In this document: in pieces, positions 1 to 5,976 of the stretch | Layout of the letters: each line of letters opens with the position of its first letter | Numbering within the stretch: the first letter of the stretch is position 1 | Assembly (NCBI GenBank): GCA_031279495.1 | Contig: JAITIJ010000066.1 | Location: forward strand, 1 to 8,432 | DNA: 8,432 nt | Reading direction: 5' to 3' | DNA from: Holosporales bacterium | GTDB taxonomy: Bacteria; Pseudomonadota; Alphaproteobacteria; UBA3830; JAIRMZ01 | Program-made: the position numbers and the translations under genes | Notes under the pieces: generated by a model | The model's input: only the letters and a program-made list of their open reading frames with translations | The model's database searches: none | What the model was told of the DNA's origin: nothing

Positions 1-277
1 AAATACACTCAACCCACTTCTCTTTCACTTTTGCAAGTAGATCAGAATCTGAGATATCTGCAACAAATGCTTCAACACCTCGCTTTTGCACTTCTTCTAC
101 ATAACATGGCTCGATATCCAACCCGACATAACGGATAGTTTTTGGTAAAAGATCGATAAAATTGCCATGTGCTACGCCTATTTCTAGACAGTTACCGTGA
201 ATATGTTCCTGGAATAGAGATAGGATCCAACGATTATAATTTTTTGCATGTGCAATTTCGGGCGAGAAAGTCTGCAT
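1..277 (-). CDS. SAM-dependent methyltransferase, class I fold (3' end cut by window edge)
   Basis: The first 92 codons are visible, read leftwards from an ATG at 277; the rest lies outside the window. Residues 31-40 (LEIGVAHGNF) fit motif I, the glycine-containing SAM-binding loop of class I methyltransferases. YVGLDIEP at 50-57 follows as the second strand, with an acidic residue (D54 or E56) expected to hold the SAM ribose. The start is supported by an AAGGAA ribosome site at 285-290, seven bases before the ATG, and by the TGATG overlap with the upstream glycosyltransferase stop, which suggests translational coupling. No signal peptide or membrane segment is visible, so the enzyme is probably cytosolic. 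The substrate cannot be read from this half of the protein. Pairing with a membrane-anchored glycosyltransferase makes a sugar or polyprenyl-linked glycan substrate reasonable, but that is inference. Confidence 0.85.
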   Translation of the reverse strand, partial: MQTFSPEIAHAKNYNRWILSLFQEHIHGNCLEIGVAHGNFIDLLPKTIRYVGLDIEPCYVEEVQKRGVEAFVADISDSDLLAKVKEKWVECI

Positions 278-1146
278 CAAATATTTCCTTTTGATAAGAT
301 TTGTTTTAGCAAGTCTGCGAGGAATCCAAGGCATAGAACAAACAACGCAACAAGCAAGGACCCAGTTCCAAAAAGAAACCCAACTCTTAAGTGAAAGAGG
401 GCAGACATCAAGAACCCTGAGAAAGCACATATAACACATAAAAACGCCAGCGAGAAAAACATTTTTAAGGGGTTATAGTACATTGCCGCTTGCAGAATAT
501 ACTGCATCGTTCGTAAAGAATCCCGGTACAACTTTACTTTCGTGCGTCCTGATCGCTTGTTGTAGCCAACGGGCACATAAGCCACGAACTTACCTGTCAT
601 CATGTATCCTAATGTGATAGAGGTCGTAAAGCTAAATCCATCGCACAAATGATGGAAAAACGTCTTCGCAGTATTGCGATTAAAGATGCGCAATCCAGAA
701 TTAACATCGGGGATCTCTCTCTCTGCAACAAATTCCACGATAAGCTTTAAGATTCTGCGTAAAGGTCTTTTAAAGACAGACTCGGTATAGTTCTTGCCAG
801 AACGTGCGCCAACGACCATATCAAATCCTTTCAGGTACTCCCGATAAAGATCTGGCACACGATCAAAGGGATACGTAAGATCCGCATCCGTAATTACAAT
901 TGTATCATAACGAGCTGCACAGATCCCGTCTTTTAAAGAGCGTCCATAGCCTATGTTGTGAAGATGGAAAATCGATGTTATTCCCTCAAGAGAGTGAAGA
1001 ATAGCTGGCGTACTGTCTGTAGATCCGTCATCAATAACGATAATTTCAAAAGGAAGCCGCATTGTTGCACAGACCTGTTTCACATACTCAATTGTTTCCG
1101 TAATGGCTTTTTCTTCGTTATAAATAGGAATGACAACGGAGATCAT
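277..1146 (-). CDS. Family 2 glycosyltransferase with two C-terminal membrane helices (DPM1/ArnC-like)
   Basis: This is a 289-residue protein. Residues 1-210 are a GT-A fold domain: VVIPIYNEE at 4-12, IDDGSTDST at 38-46 for nucleotide-sugar binding, and DAD at 87-89 as the metal-binding motif. RSGRTKVK-type basic residues follow before the membrane region. Two hydrophobic helices lie at about 230-252 and 256-280. This layout matches dolichyl- or undecaprenyl-phosphate sugar transferases (DPM1, ArnC, GtrB groups), which load a sugar onto a polyprenyl phosphate at the inner membrane. The exact sugar and lipid are not determinable here. A weak AGAAGA site lies six bases before the ATG. The start overlaps the stop of the upstream gyrA fragment (ATGA), and the stop overlaps the methyltransferase start (TGATG), so the three frames look co-transcribed and translationally coupled. 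All catalytic motifs are intact. Confidence 0.9.
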   Translation of the reverse strand: MISVVIPIYNEEKAITETIEYVKQVCATMRLPFEIIVIDDGSTDSTPAILHSLEGITSIFHLHNIGYGRSLKDGICAARYDTIVITDADLTYPFDRVPDLYREYLKGFDMVVGARSGKNYTESVFKRPLRRILKLIVEFVAEREIPDVNSGLRIFNRNTAKTFFHHLCDGFSFTTSITLGYMMTGKFVAYVPVGYNKRSGRTKVKLYRDSLRTMQYILQAAMYYNPLKMFFSLAFLCVICAFSGFLMSALFHLRVGFLFGTGSLLVALFVLCLGFLADLLKQILSKGNI

Positions 1147-1367
1147 ATATTTTCTTCTGTGCCTTCCTTTTCAAAAGAGATACTGTGGCAACACAGCATA
1201 TCTGTTATCATTTTCATACCATAGAGGATACGTCGATGGACGGGTTTTAGGCCGTCACGTGCATCTGGGAGGGCGCGAGCGACGATAACGCTCATAGCGT
1301 AATCGAGGTAAGACTTGCGCATTTCCTCTTCGAGGGCGACAGGGACGACATTTAGGGTTTCATCCAT
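1143..1367 (-). pseudogene. gyrA: 5' fragment of gyrA (DNA gyrase subunit A), truncated after about residue 51
   Basis: The 74-codon frame begins as a normal GyrA N-terminus. YLDYAMSVIVARALPDARDG (20-39) and LKPVHRRILYGM (40-51) are the hallmark start of the breakage-reunion domain. Identity to GyrA stops abruptly after YGM: the next 23 residues (KMITDMLCCHSIS and onward) do not resemble the expected continuation, and the frame then ends. A full GyrA is roughly 850-900 residues and includes the catalytic tyrosine, so this product cannot be a working gyrase. The ssb-then-gyrA order on one strand is usual in alphaproteobacteria, so this is probably the original gyrA site, broken near position 1215. 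The dozen or so bases before the start lack a good ribosome site but hold a perfect 12-bp palindrome (1370-1381). gyrA is essential, so an intact copy should exist elsewhere. A misassembly here is the main alternative. Confidence 0.85.
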
Positions 1368-1420
1368 TGCAAGAGCTCTTGTTTGTCGCTTTTCTATGCT
1401 TACGTATCGACTTATGAATC

Positions 1421-1873
1421 TCAGAACGGGATATCATCGTCGAAATCAGCGGTATCTGACGCGTCTGGAGCAGTTGAAGAGGAGGAGGTTTCTTGAAAAT
1501 CACTACTCTCTCCTTGGCTAGCACGCGGATCTAAGAGAGTCAGCTCTCCACGGAACCGAGGAAGAACAACCTCAGTCGTGTATTTCTCTATACCACTAGC
1601 ATCCTGCCAGCGCCGTGTCTGTAATTGACCTTCAATATAAACCTTCGTGCCTTTGTGTAAATAACGCTCCGCAAGGCTAACAAGATTGGCGTTGAAAACA
1701 ACTACACGATGCCATTCGGTTTTCTCTCGACGCTCTCCATTGGTCTTGTCTTTCCAATACTCAGAGGTTGCTATAGAAAAACTCGCTACTTTCGTACCAT
1801 CCTGCGTCTGCCGTACCTCAGGATCACGCCCTAAATTGCCAATCAAAATCGCCTTGTTAACACTCCCAGCCAT
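1421..1873 (-). CDS. ssb: Single-stranded DNA-binding protein
   Basis: The protein has 150 residues from the ATG at 1873. Residues 4-110 form the OB fold with family signatures: NKAILIGNLGRDPEVR near the start, the TEWHRVVVFN strand, KGTKVYIEGQLQTRRWQD and YTTEVVLPRF. A flexible Ser/Asp-rich linker follows, and the protein ends in DDDIPF, the acidic tip that docks partner proteins such as primase and recombination factors. It should work as a homotetramer coating single-stranded DNA in replication and repair. An AGGAGG site (1883-1888) lies nine bases before the ATG. A GTG one codon upstream is also possible, but the alphaproteobacterial consensus starts MAGS. The gene follows the symporter terminator, so it probably has its own promoter. 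The truncated gyrA begins 53 bp downstream with no terminator seen between them. Confidence 0.97.
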   Translation of the reverse strand: MAGSVNKAILIGNLGRDPEVRQTQDGTKVASFSIATSEYWKDKTNGERREKTEWHRVVVFNANLVSLAERYLHKGTKVYIEGQLQTRRWQDASGIEKYTTEVVLPRFRGELTLLDPRASQGESSDFQETSSSSTAPDASDTADFDDDIPF

Positions 1874-1882
1874 CACACCCTA

Positions 1883-1888
1883 CCTCCT
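1883..1888 (-). promoter_or_regulatory. Ribosome binding site of ssb (AGGAGG)
   Basis: A perfect AGGAGG core lies nine bases upstream of the ATG at 1873 and six upstream of a GTG at 1876. It supports a start at one of these two adjacent codons, with ATG favoured by the family consensus. Confidence 0.8.
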
Positions 1889-1898
1889 GAACCTATGC

Positions 1899-1927
1899 AT
1901 CCTACCAAAATAAGAAAAATTTGATAG
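1899..1927 (-). promoter_or_regulatory. Weak sigma-70-type promoter candidate for ssb
   Basis: CTATCA (1922-1927) and TAGGAT (1899-1904) are separated by 17 bases. The -35 matches consensus at only three of six positions; the -10 keeps the important T, A and final T. The site lies between the symporter terminator and the ssb ribosome site, where a promoter is needed. It predicts a 5' leader of roughly 20 nt. Assignment rests on position and spacing only. Confidence 0.3.
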
Positions 1928-1930
1928 AGG

Positions 1931-1968
1931 GAAAAAGGAACGGCAGTCGTTTTAGGAACGCTCCTTTT
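1931..1968 (-). terminator. Rho-independent terminator after the AGCS symporter
   Basis: On the minus strand AAAAGGAGCG (1959-1968) pairs with CGTTCCTTTT (1933-1942) through ten pairs, one of them G-U, around a 16-base loop. A T5 run (1932-1936) starts within the stem end. It lies about 40 bases past the symporter stop codon. The loop is larger than ideal, which lowers confidence. Confidence 0.5.
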
Positions 1969-2008
1969 AGGAAGAAGCAGGCTAAACCTTAGATAGAAAA
2001 GACACTCT

Positions 2009-3310
2009 CTATGAGGAATTCTCTAAGAATTGAACTTCTCGTCTTAGTTTAAAAATACCGAAGAGGTTGATGAGCAGAAGTAATCCTCCGGAAACTGTCA
2101 TAATTGTCAAAGCAATACTTTGATCCAAAAAAGAGAATGCAACGAAAGCTATGGTTGCATAGGTTAAATAGATTTTTTGTCCCATCCGATTGGAGATAGA
2201 TTTGACACTTTTCATGCCGACGGCAAGATATCCGATTACTGTTGTCCATCCGGCAAGAAAGAAAAAGAGGGCCATGAGAAACTGGACATGAGGAAGGTGA
2301 CTCGATAAGGCAGCAACAACGCAATCAAACGGCGTCTTATGTGGTAGGCACCACTGTCCGGTACTTAAGACAAGAAGAATTGTCAATGTGCAAATTGTGC
2401 AATTACTAAAAAGAGAGAAAACAGAAGTCCGCGCTTGTAAGTATGGATCGGTAACTTTGGTCTCTGCCTGGATCACGGCATCATAACCAATTCCGATATC
2501 GCCAGAATAAACGGCTCGCGACATGCCATTGTGGACTGCCATCATAAACGTACTGCCCGCGAAACCTCCAAGAGGAGCGTGTCCTTGAAAAGCCGAAATG
2601 ACGATCGTTTTTAACAGGGAGAAAAAATCAACATCACTACAAATTATGACATATAGGCTTACTCCTATGTACATAAGTAAAAAGAAAGGCATAAGAATGG
2701 AGCACACGATGGATAAGCGTCGCACTCCTCCCAGAGCGACATAAAGCGTTCCTACCAAAAGGAGGCACATAGCGATATGCCTGTTTATGCCAAAAACATC
2801 GACGAACGTGTCTTCTACCACTTTAAATTGATAAATTTCTACTCCATAGATACAGAGTAAAATGCAAAAAACGGTGGATATCCATTTTTTGTGGAAAGCA
2901 TGCACAAGGTAATGAGGCGCACCGCCATCGTACCCTCCGTTTTCGTTTCGTGTACGGTATTTTATGCCAAGAAAAATCTCGGCATATTTTACAAGCATAC
3001 CAATAAAAACAGCAATCCATATCCAGAAAAGGCCGCCGGGACCTCCGATAGATACTGCAGTAATGCAAGAGCCAACGTTGCCGATGCCAATAGATCCTCC
3101 CATTGAGGAAAAATACAGGCGCAAAGGATGCACGCCATGCACTTTTTCGGATTTGCCAATAATTGCTTTAAATGTTTCTCGCGGTTTTAGTATCGTTCGG
3201 AATTGAAAAAATTTTGACGTACAGGTGAAATATAGGCCGACAGCTAATATGGCTGCGAAGTCAATATAACCCCATAAAAGGGTTTCAAGGAAATCCAAAA
3301 CACGCAGCAT
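2009..3310 (-). CDS. Sodium:alanine/glycine symporter family protein (AGCS, DagA-like)
   Basis: This is a 433-residue polytopic inner-membrane protein with about ten hydrophobic segments. Residues 71-119 carry the AGCS block: GGSIGIGNVGSC, then IGGPGGLFWIWIAVFIGM and KYAEIFLGIKYR, which shape the Na+ and substrate path. Residues 261-275 (NGMSRAVYSGDIGIG) align with the family's RG-x-FSNEAG-x-G segment, but with SGDIG in place of SNEAG. Family members import alanine, glycine or D-alanine with Na+. The altered segment means substrate choice is uncertain, though the rest is intact and of typical length (about 430-540). The start at 3310 has a purine-rich TAAGAGA a few bases upstream. A hairpin-forming repeat GCATTC/GAATGC (3311-3332) brackets that ribosome site. 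The gene stands alone, with its own terminator before ssb. Amino-acid import fits a host-dependent lifestyle (inference). Confidence 0.9.
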   Translation of the reverse strand: MLRVLDFLETLLWGYIDFAAILAVGLYFTCTSKFFQFRTILKPRETFKAIIGKSEKVHGVHPLRLYFSSMGGSIGIGNVGSCITAVSIGGPGGLFWIWIAVFIGMLVKYAEIFLGIKYRTRNENGGYDGGAPHYLVHAFHKKWISTVFCILLCIYGVEIYQFKVVEDTFVDVFGINRHIAMCLLLVGTLYVALGGVRRLSIVCSILMPFFLLMYIGVSLYVIICSDVDFFSLLKTIVISAFQGHAPLGGFAGSTFMMAVHNGMSRAVYSGDIGIGYDAVIQAETKVTDPYLQARTSVFSLFSNCTICTLTILLVLSTGQWCLPHKTPFDCVVAALSSHLPHVQFLMALFFFLAGWTTVIGYLAVGMKSVKSISNRMGQKIYLTYATIAFVAFSFLDQSIALTIMTVSGGLLLLINLFGIFKLRREVQFLENSS

Positions 3311-3332
3311 GCATTCTCTTACAATGGAATGC
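3311..3332. repeat. Short inverted repeat GCATTC...GAATGC around the symporter ribosome site
   Basis: Six-base arms at 3311-3316 and 3327-3332 flank a ten-base loop. On the minus strand the loop contains the symporter's purine-rich ribosome site, and the proximal arm ends right at its ATG. A hairpin here could limit translation initiation or be an operator. The arms are short, so chance is a real possibility. Confidence 0.3.
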
Positions 3333-3625
3333 CCATGTTTTCAAGAAAAAAGCAAGAGTTCATAGACTTTATGCCATTCGCATCACGGTATAAAAAGGTA
3401 GCCGCAGCTTTTTGGTTCAATCTTCCGGGAAGGAAGAAATATTCTATAGGGTTTTATCTTTCGAGGCAGTTTATTGTGGTGATGGGAGAACGACCGTGTG
3501 ATTGGCGTATAGAGCACCGTATCGGGCTGGGTGTGGATTTTTTGTTGAAACCGTTTTTGGCAGAAAGAGGAGATTTGAAAGGATCTGCACCTAATAATCT
3601 TTTGTTTATCGACACAGTTTCTTAA
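3329..3625 (+). CDS. Unrecognised 98-residue open frame, divergent from the symporter
   Basis: This plus-strand frame is the longest in the 800-bp stretch between the symporter and rpoD. The product is basic and aromatic-rich (for example FASRYKKVAAAFWFNLPGRK) and ends NNLLFIDTVS. I recognise no domain, no signal peptide and no clear membrane helix. There is no convincing ribosome site before the ATG, and its start is only 18 bp from the divergent symporter start, leaving no room for separate promoters. Internal ATGs at 3335 and 3371 have no better ribosome site. It may be a spurious frame or a remnant. It is listed because no gene on the other strand explains the stretch. Confidence 0.2.
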   Translation: MPMFSRKKQEFIDFMPFASRYKKVAAAFWFNLPGRKKYSIGFYLSRQFIVVMGERPCDWRIEHRIGLGVDFLLKPFLAERGDLKGSAPNNLLFIDTVS

Positions 3626-3830
3626 ATTTTGAGCGATGAAGCTTCGTGGCGAGAATTTCTTTCAGACAAAAGAATTTAGATGCAGGAGGGGTGTCTCAAA
3701 ACAGACTATGCTTTTGATGTAGGGGAGGGGAAAACATCATCTTGATACGAGTATATGCCTAAGAGGTTGTTCATAAGGGCGATGTCAGTACGTCAACTTT
3801 AACTATGATAATCTTATATCATGCATATCG

Positions 3831-3860
3831 TAAAAAAAGTTAATGCAATAACTTTTTTAT
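3831..3860. terminator. Bidirectional terminator-like hairpin
   Basis: AAAAAAGTTA (3833-3842) pairs perfectly with TAACTTTTTT (3849-3858) around a 6-base loop. Read on either strand, the stem ends in a T run, so it could stop leftward transcripts from rpoD and rightward ones from the plus strand. The stem is nearly all A-T, which makes it weaker than a typical terminator. Confidence 0.4.
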
Positions 3861-3904
3861 TAGGGTGGGGGCCTTATTCCCCACTGTGTAATAGATCTCT
3901 TCTG

Positions 3905-3948
3905 TAAAAAAGTTAGAGCATAGTGGTGAAAAGTCGCATCAATGCTCT
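3905..3948 (-). terminator. Candidate rpoD terminator
   Basis: On the minus strand AGAGCAT (3942-3948) pairs with ATGCTCT (3915-3921). It is followed after AAC by a T6 run (3906-3911). It lies about 165 bases past the rpoD stop. The 20-base loop is large, so the call is moderate. It overlaps the end of the short frame at 3939-4157. Confidence 0.4.
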
Positions 3949-4157
3949 TTATGCACTTCATTTAGCAAAACTTGACAATTCCACTCTTGCCTATAATTAA
4001 GAGACACAGATCTTATTCTTCTCTGCATCTCACCCCCTAACTTCTTACCTATTATAATAGAACCATCAGAAAACCCATCATCACGCAACAGAGTCCCTAT
4101 AGGACCTTCCTCATGCGTCCAGAAAGCTACGGAGTTTACGGGAGCGCGTAGGGTGTT
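3939..4157 (-). pseudogene. Open frame of 72 codons running out of the rpoD 3' end; possible gene remnant
   Basis: In another frame than rpoD, an uninterrupted reading frame opens inside the last codons of rpoD and continues 170 bases past its stop to a TGA at 3939. The conceptual product has well-mixed, protein-like composition, for example SVAFWTHEEGPIGTLLRDDG then FSDGSIIIGKKLGGEMQRR. There is no ATG until 4028 (28 codons left); a CTG and a TTG occur at 4091 and 4088. I cannot name a family. It could be the C-terminal remnant of a lost gene abutting rpoD, a small rpoD-overlapping gene with a non-ATG start, or a chance frame, since frames of this length occur by chance at this base composition. 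Confidence 0.25.
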
Positions 4158-5976
4158 TTAATTTTCGCAACGCCTTTGCTTCAATTTGGCGAATACGTTC
4201 GCGCGTAACAGAGAACTTCTGGCCGACTTCTTCAAGCGTGTGGTCTGTGTTCATGCCAATTCCAAAGCGCATGCGCAGAACGCGCTCCTCGCGCGGCGTT
4301 AAACTGGACAACACTAGAGTTGTTGCGTCTTTCAGGTTAGAGTGCACAGCGGAATCGACGGGAAGAATCGCGTTCTTATCCTCTATGAAATCTCCAAGAT
4401 GTGATTCGTCTTCGTCTCCAATAGGCGTCTCTAAGCTGACGGGTTCTTTGGCGATTTTCAAGACTTTGCGCACTTTATCGATCGGCATATGAAGATGTTT
4501 CGCCAGCTCTTCAGGTGTCGGCTCGCGTCCCATTTCATTCAGCATCTGACGCGAAGTACGTACCATTTTATTGATCGTTTCGATCATATGAACAGGAATG
4601 CGAATCGTGCGCGCTTGATCCGCTATAGAACGCGTAATAGCTTGCCGGATCCACCAAGTAGCATAAGTAGAAAATTTATACCCTCTTTTGTACTCAAATT
4701 TATCAACAGCTTTCATCAATCCGATATTTCCTTCTTGAATCAAATCTAAGAATTGCAATCCTCGGTTGGTATATTTTTTCGCAATAGAGATCACGAGTCT
4801 CAAATTGGCTTCTATCATCTCTTTTTTCGCACGATTGGCCTCTTTGTCTCCCCGTTGCACCATGTTGACGACATTCCTGAATTCTTCTATCGGGAGGTTT
4901 GCTTCTGCAAGTATAGCGTTAATCTCTCCTTGATGGTTTTGAACGTCTTTTTCGTATCTTGTCGCGAAACGTTGCCACATCGAAGAATCGTTTTTACACA
5001 AAATGTCTAGCCACAAAGGATCTTGCTCATGACCATAATAAGCCCGCAGAAAACCTTCACGCGCAATACCACAATCTTGTGCTAAACGCAGCAATCCCCC
5101 TTCGTGGCGCATCAATTGCTTATTAAGAGAAGTCAAAGCTTCAACAAGACTCTCTATTTTCGCGGGAGCCAAATGGCTTTCTTCCAAAATATCAGCAATT
5201 TTAGCACGCAAGGAGATGTATTTTTGCTGGAGATCTTTGGTAGCTTTCTTGCTTTCTTTCCGTGCTTCAAGCCGTTTTTGCTGCAGTTTCTCGAGCTTCT
5301 TATGAAGGGATAAAGCATTCGTAAATTGCTCTATCAACTGCGGAAGTAGAGTCTCCTCAATTTTTGCCAGAGTAGTGCCGCTGTTGTCTCCCTCTTCAGA
5401 TTCGTCTAGATCGTCCTGATCGCTGTTCAAATTTGTGTCAATCTGAATGATTTCTCGCGGAAACATAGCGCCAGATTTTAGCTTCTCTAACCAAGAAGCC
5501 AACACCAAAAACGTCGTTGGACTTTCTATAAGTCCTTCAAGAACAGCGCGTTTCCCGGCCTCAATACGTTTGGCGAGTTCTACCTCTCCTTCTCGAGACA
5601 AAAGTTCAACAGTTCCCATCTCTTTAAGGTACAAACGTACTGGATCGTCCGTAAAAGCGCCCTCTGGAACAGCCTGTGCCTCTCCCTCCTTTGGTTCTGA
5701 TGGCAAAATATCGTCTCCAGCAAGACGTGCTGCATCCTCTTCCTCTAGGATTTCGATCCCCAAATCACTAACGTGACAGACGGCTTCTTCTACCATTTCT
5801 GGTGTGACAATCTCTCGCGGGAGAGAAAGGCTCAGCTCTTCGTGCGTAACGAACCCTCTCTCCCTGCCTTTCTGAAGCAGTGTCTTAAAGTCCGCGTGCT
5901 CAAGAAGGGCGCTGGTGCCCTCTAATGGCTCGAGAGGTATTTCTTGCGCATCAATTGGAGAGGTGATCGTTGTCAT
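4111..5976 (-). CDS. rpoD: RNA polymerase primary sigma factor (sigma-70)
   Basis: The 621-residue protein has the complete layout of a group 1 sigma factor. Region 1.1 covers about 25-85, and region 1.2 begins at DPVRLYLKEMGTVELLSREG (111-130). An acidic, coiled non-conserved region spans about 140-375. Region 2 (about 388-460) contains NLRLVISIAKKYTNRGL, DLIQEGNIGLMKAVDKF and YKFSTYATWWIRQAITR for -10 recognition and melting. Region 3 covers about 466-545. Region 4 ends in a helix-turn-helix, LEEVGQKFSVTRERIRQIEA (581-600), for -35 contact. It directs RNA polymerase to housekeeping promoters. The start overlaps the dnaG 3' end by 26 bp and has only a weak GGAAAG site, so translation is probably coupled to dnaG. 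This is the dnaG-rpoD part of the macromolecular synthesis operon; rpsU is not adjacent. The length is close to that of E. coli RpoD (613). Confidence 0.98.
   Translation of the reverse strand: MTTITSPIDAQEIPLEPLEGTSALLEHADFKTLLQKGRERGFVTHEELSLSLPREIVTPEMVEEAVCHVSDLGIEILEEEDAARLAGDDILPSEPKEGEAQAVPEGAFTDDPVRLYLKEMGTVELLSREGEVELAKRIEAGKRAVLEGLIESPTTFLVLASWLEKLKSGAMFPREIIQIDTNLNSDQDDLDESEEGDNSGTTLAKIEETLLPQLIEQFTNALSLHKKLEKLQQKRLEARKESKKATKDLQQKYISLRAKIADILEESHLAPAKIESLVEALTSLNKQLMRHEGGLLRLAQDCGIAREGFLRAYYGHEQDPLWLDILCKNDSSMWQRFATRYEKDVQNHQGEINAILAEANLPIEEFRNVVNMVQRGDKEANRAKKEMIEANLRLVISIAKKYTNRGLQFLDLIQEGNIGLMKAVDKFEYKRGYKFSTYATWWIRQAITRSIADQARTIRIPVHMIETINKMVRTSRQMLNEMGREPTPEELAKHLHMPIDKVRKVLKIAKEPVSLETPIGDEDESHLGDFIEDKNAILPVDSAVHSNLKDATTLVLSSLTPREERVLRMRFGIGMNTDHTLEEVGQKFSVTRERIRQIEAKALRKLKHPTRSRKLRSFLDA

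Larger units (their letters stand above)
3626..4110. other. 485-bp intergenic stretch between the symporter region and rpoD
   Basis: No convincing protein gene lies here. Two A/T-rich hairpins with T runs (3831-3860 and 3905-3948) look like terminators for the dnaG-rpoD transcript. A GTGGGG/CCCCAC hairpin (3865-3884, 8-base loop) sits between them, and a short frame runs out of the rpoD end (3939-4157). A TTGACA/TATAAT pair with a short spacer faces right at 3972-3997. The part at 3626-3780 contains purine-rich patches (for example GCAGGAGGGG at 3682-3691) but no gene that I can support. Confidence 0.5.

Noticed and set aside
3689..3706. GGGTGTCTCAAAACAGAC as a possible insertion-sequence end
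   Set aside because: No matching inverted end, target duplication or transposase frame was found in the window.
4049..4060. Perfect palindrome CTATTATAATAG
   Set aside because: It is short, A/T-only except at its ends, and probably arises by chance around a TATAAT-like sequence with no suitable -35.
4238..5776. Several plus-strand frames of 69-109 codons inside rpoD
   Set aside because: They are antisense shadows of a clearly conserved gene and show no family features.
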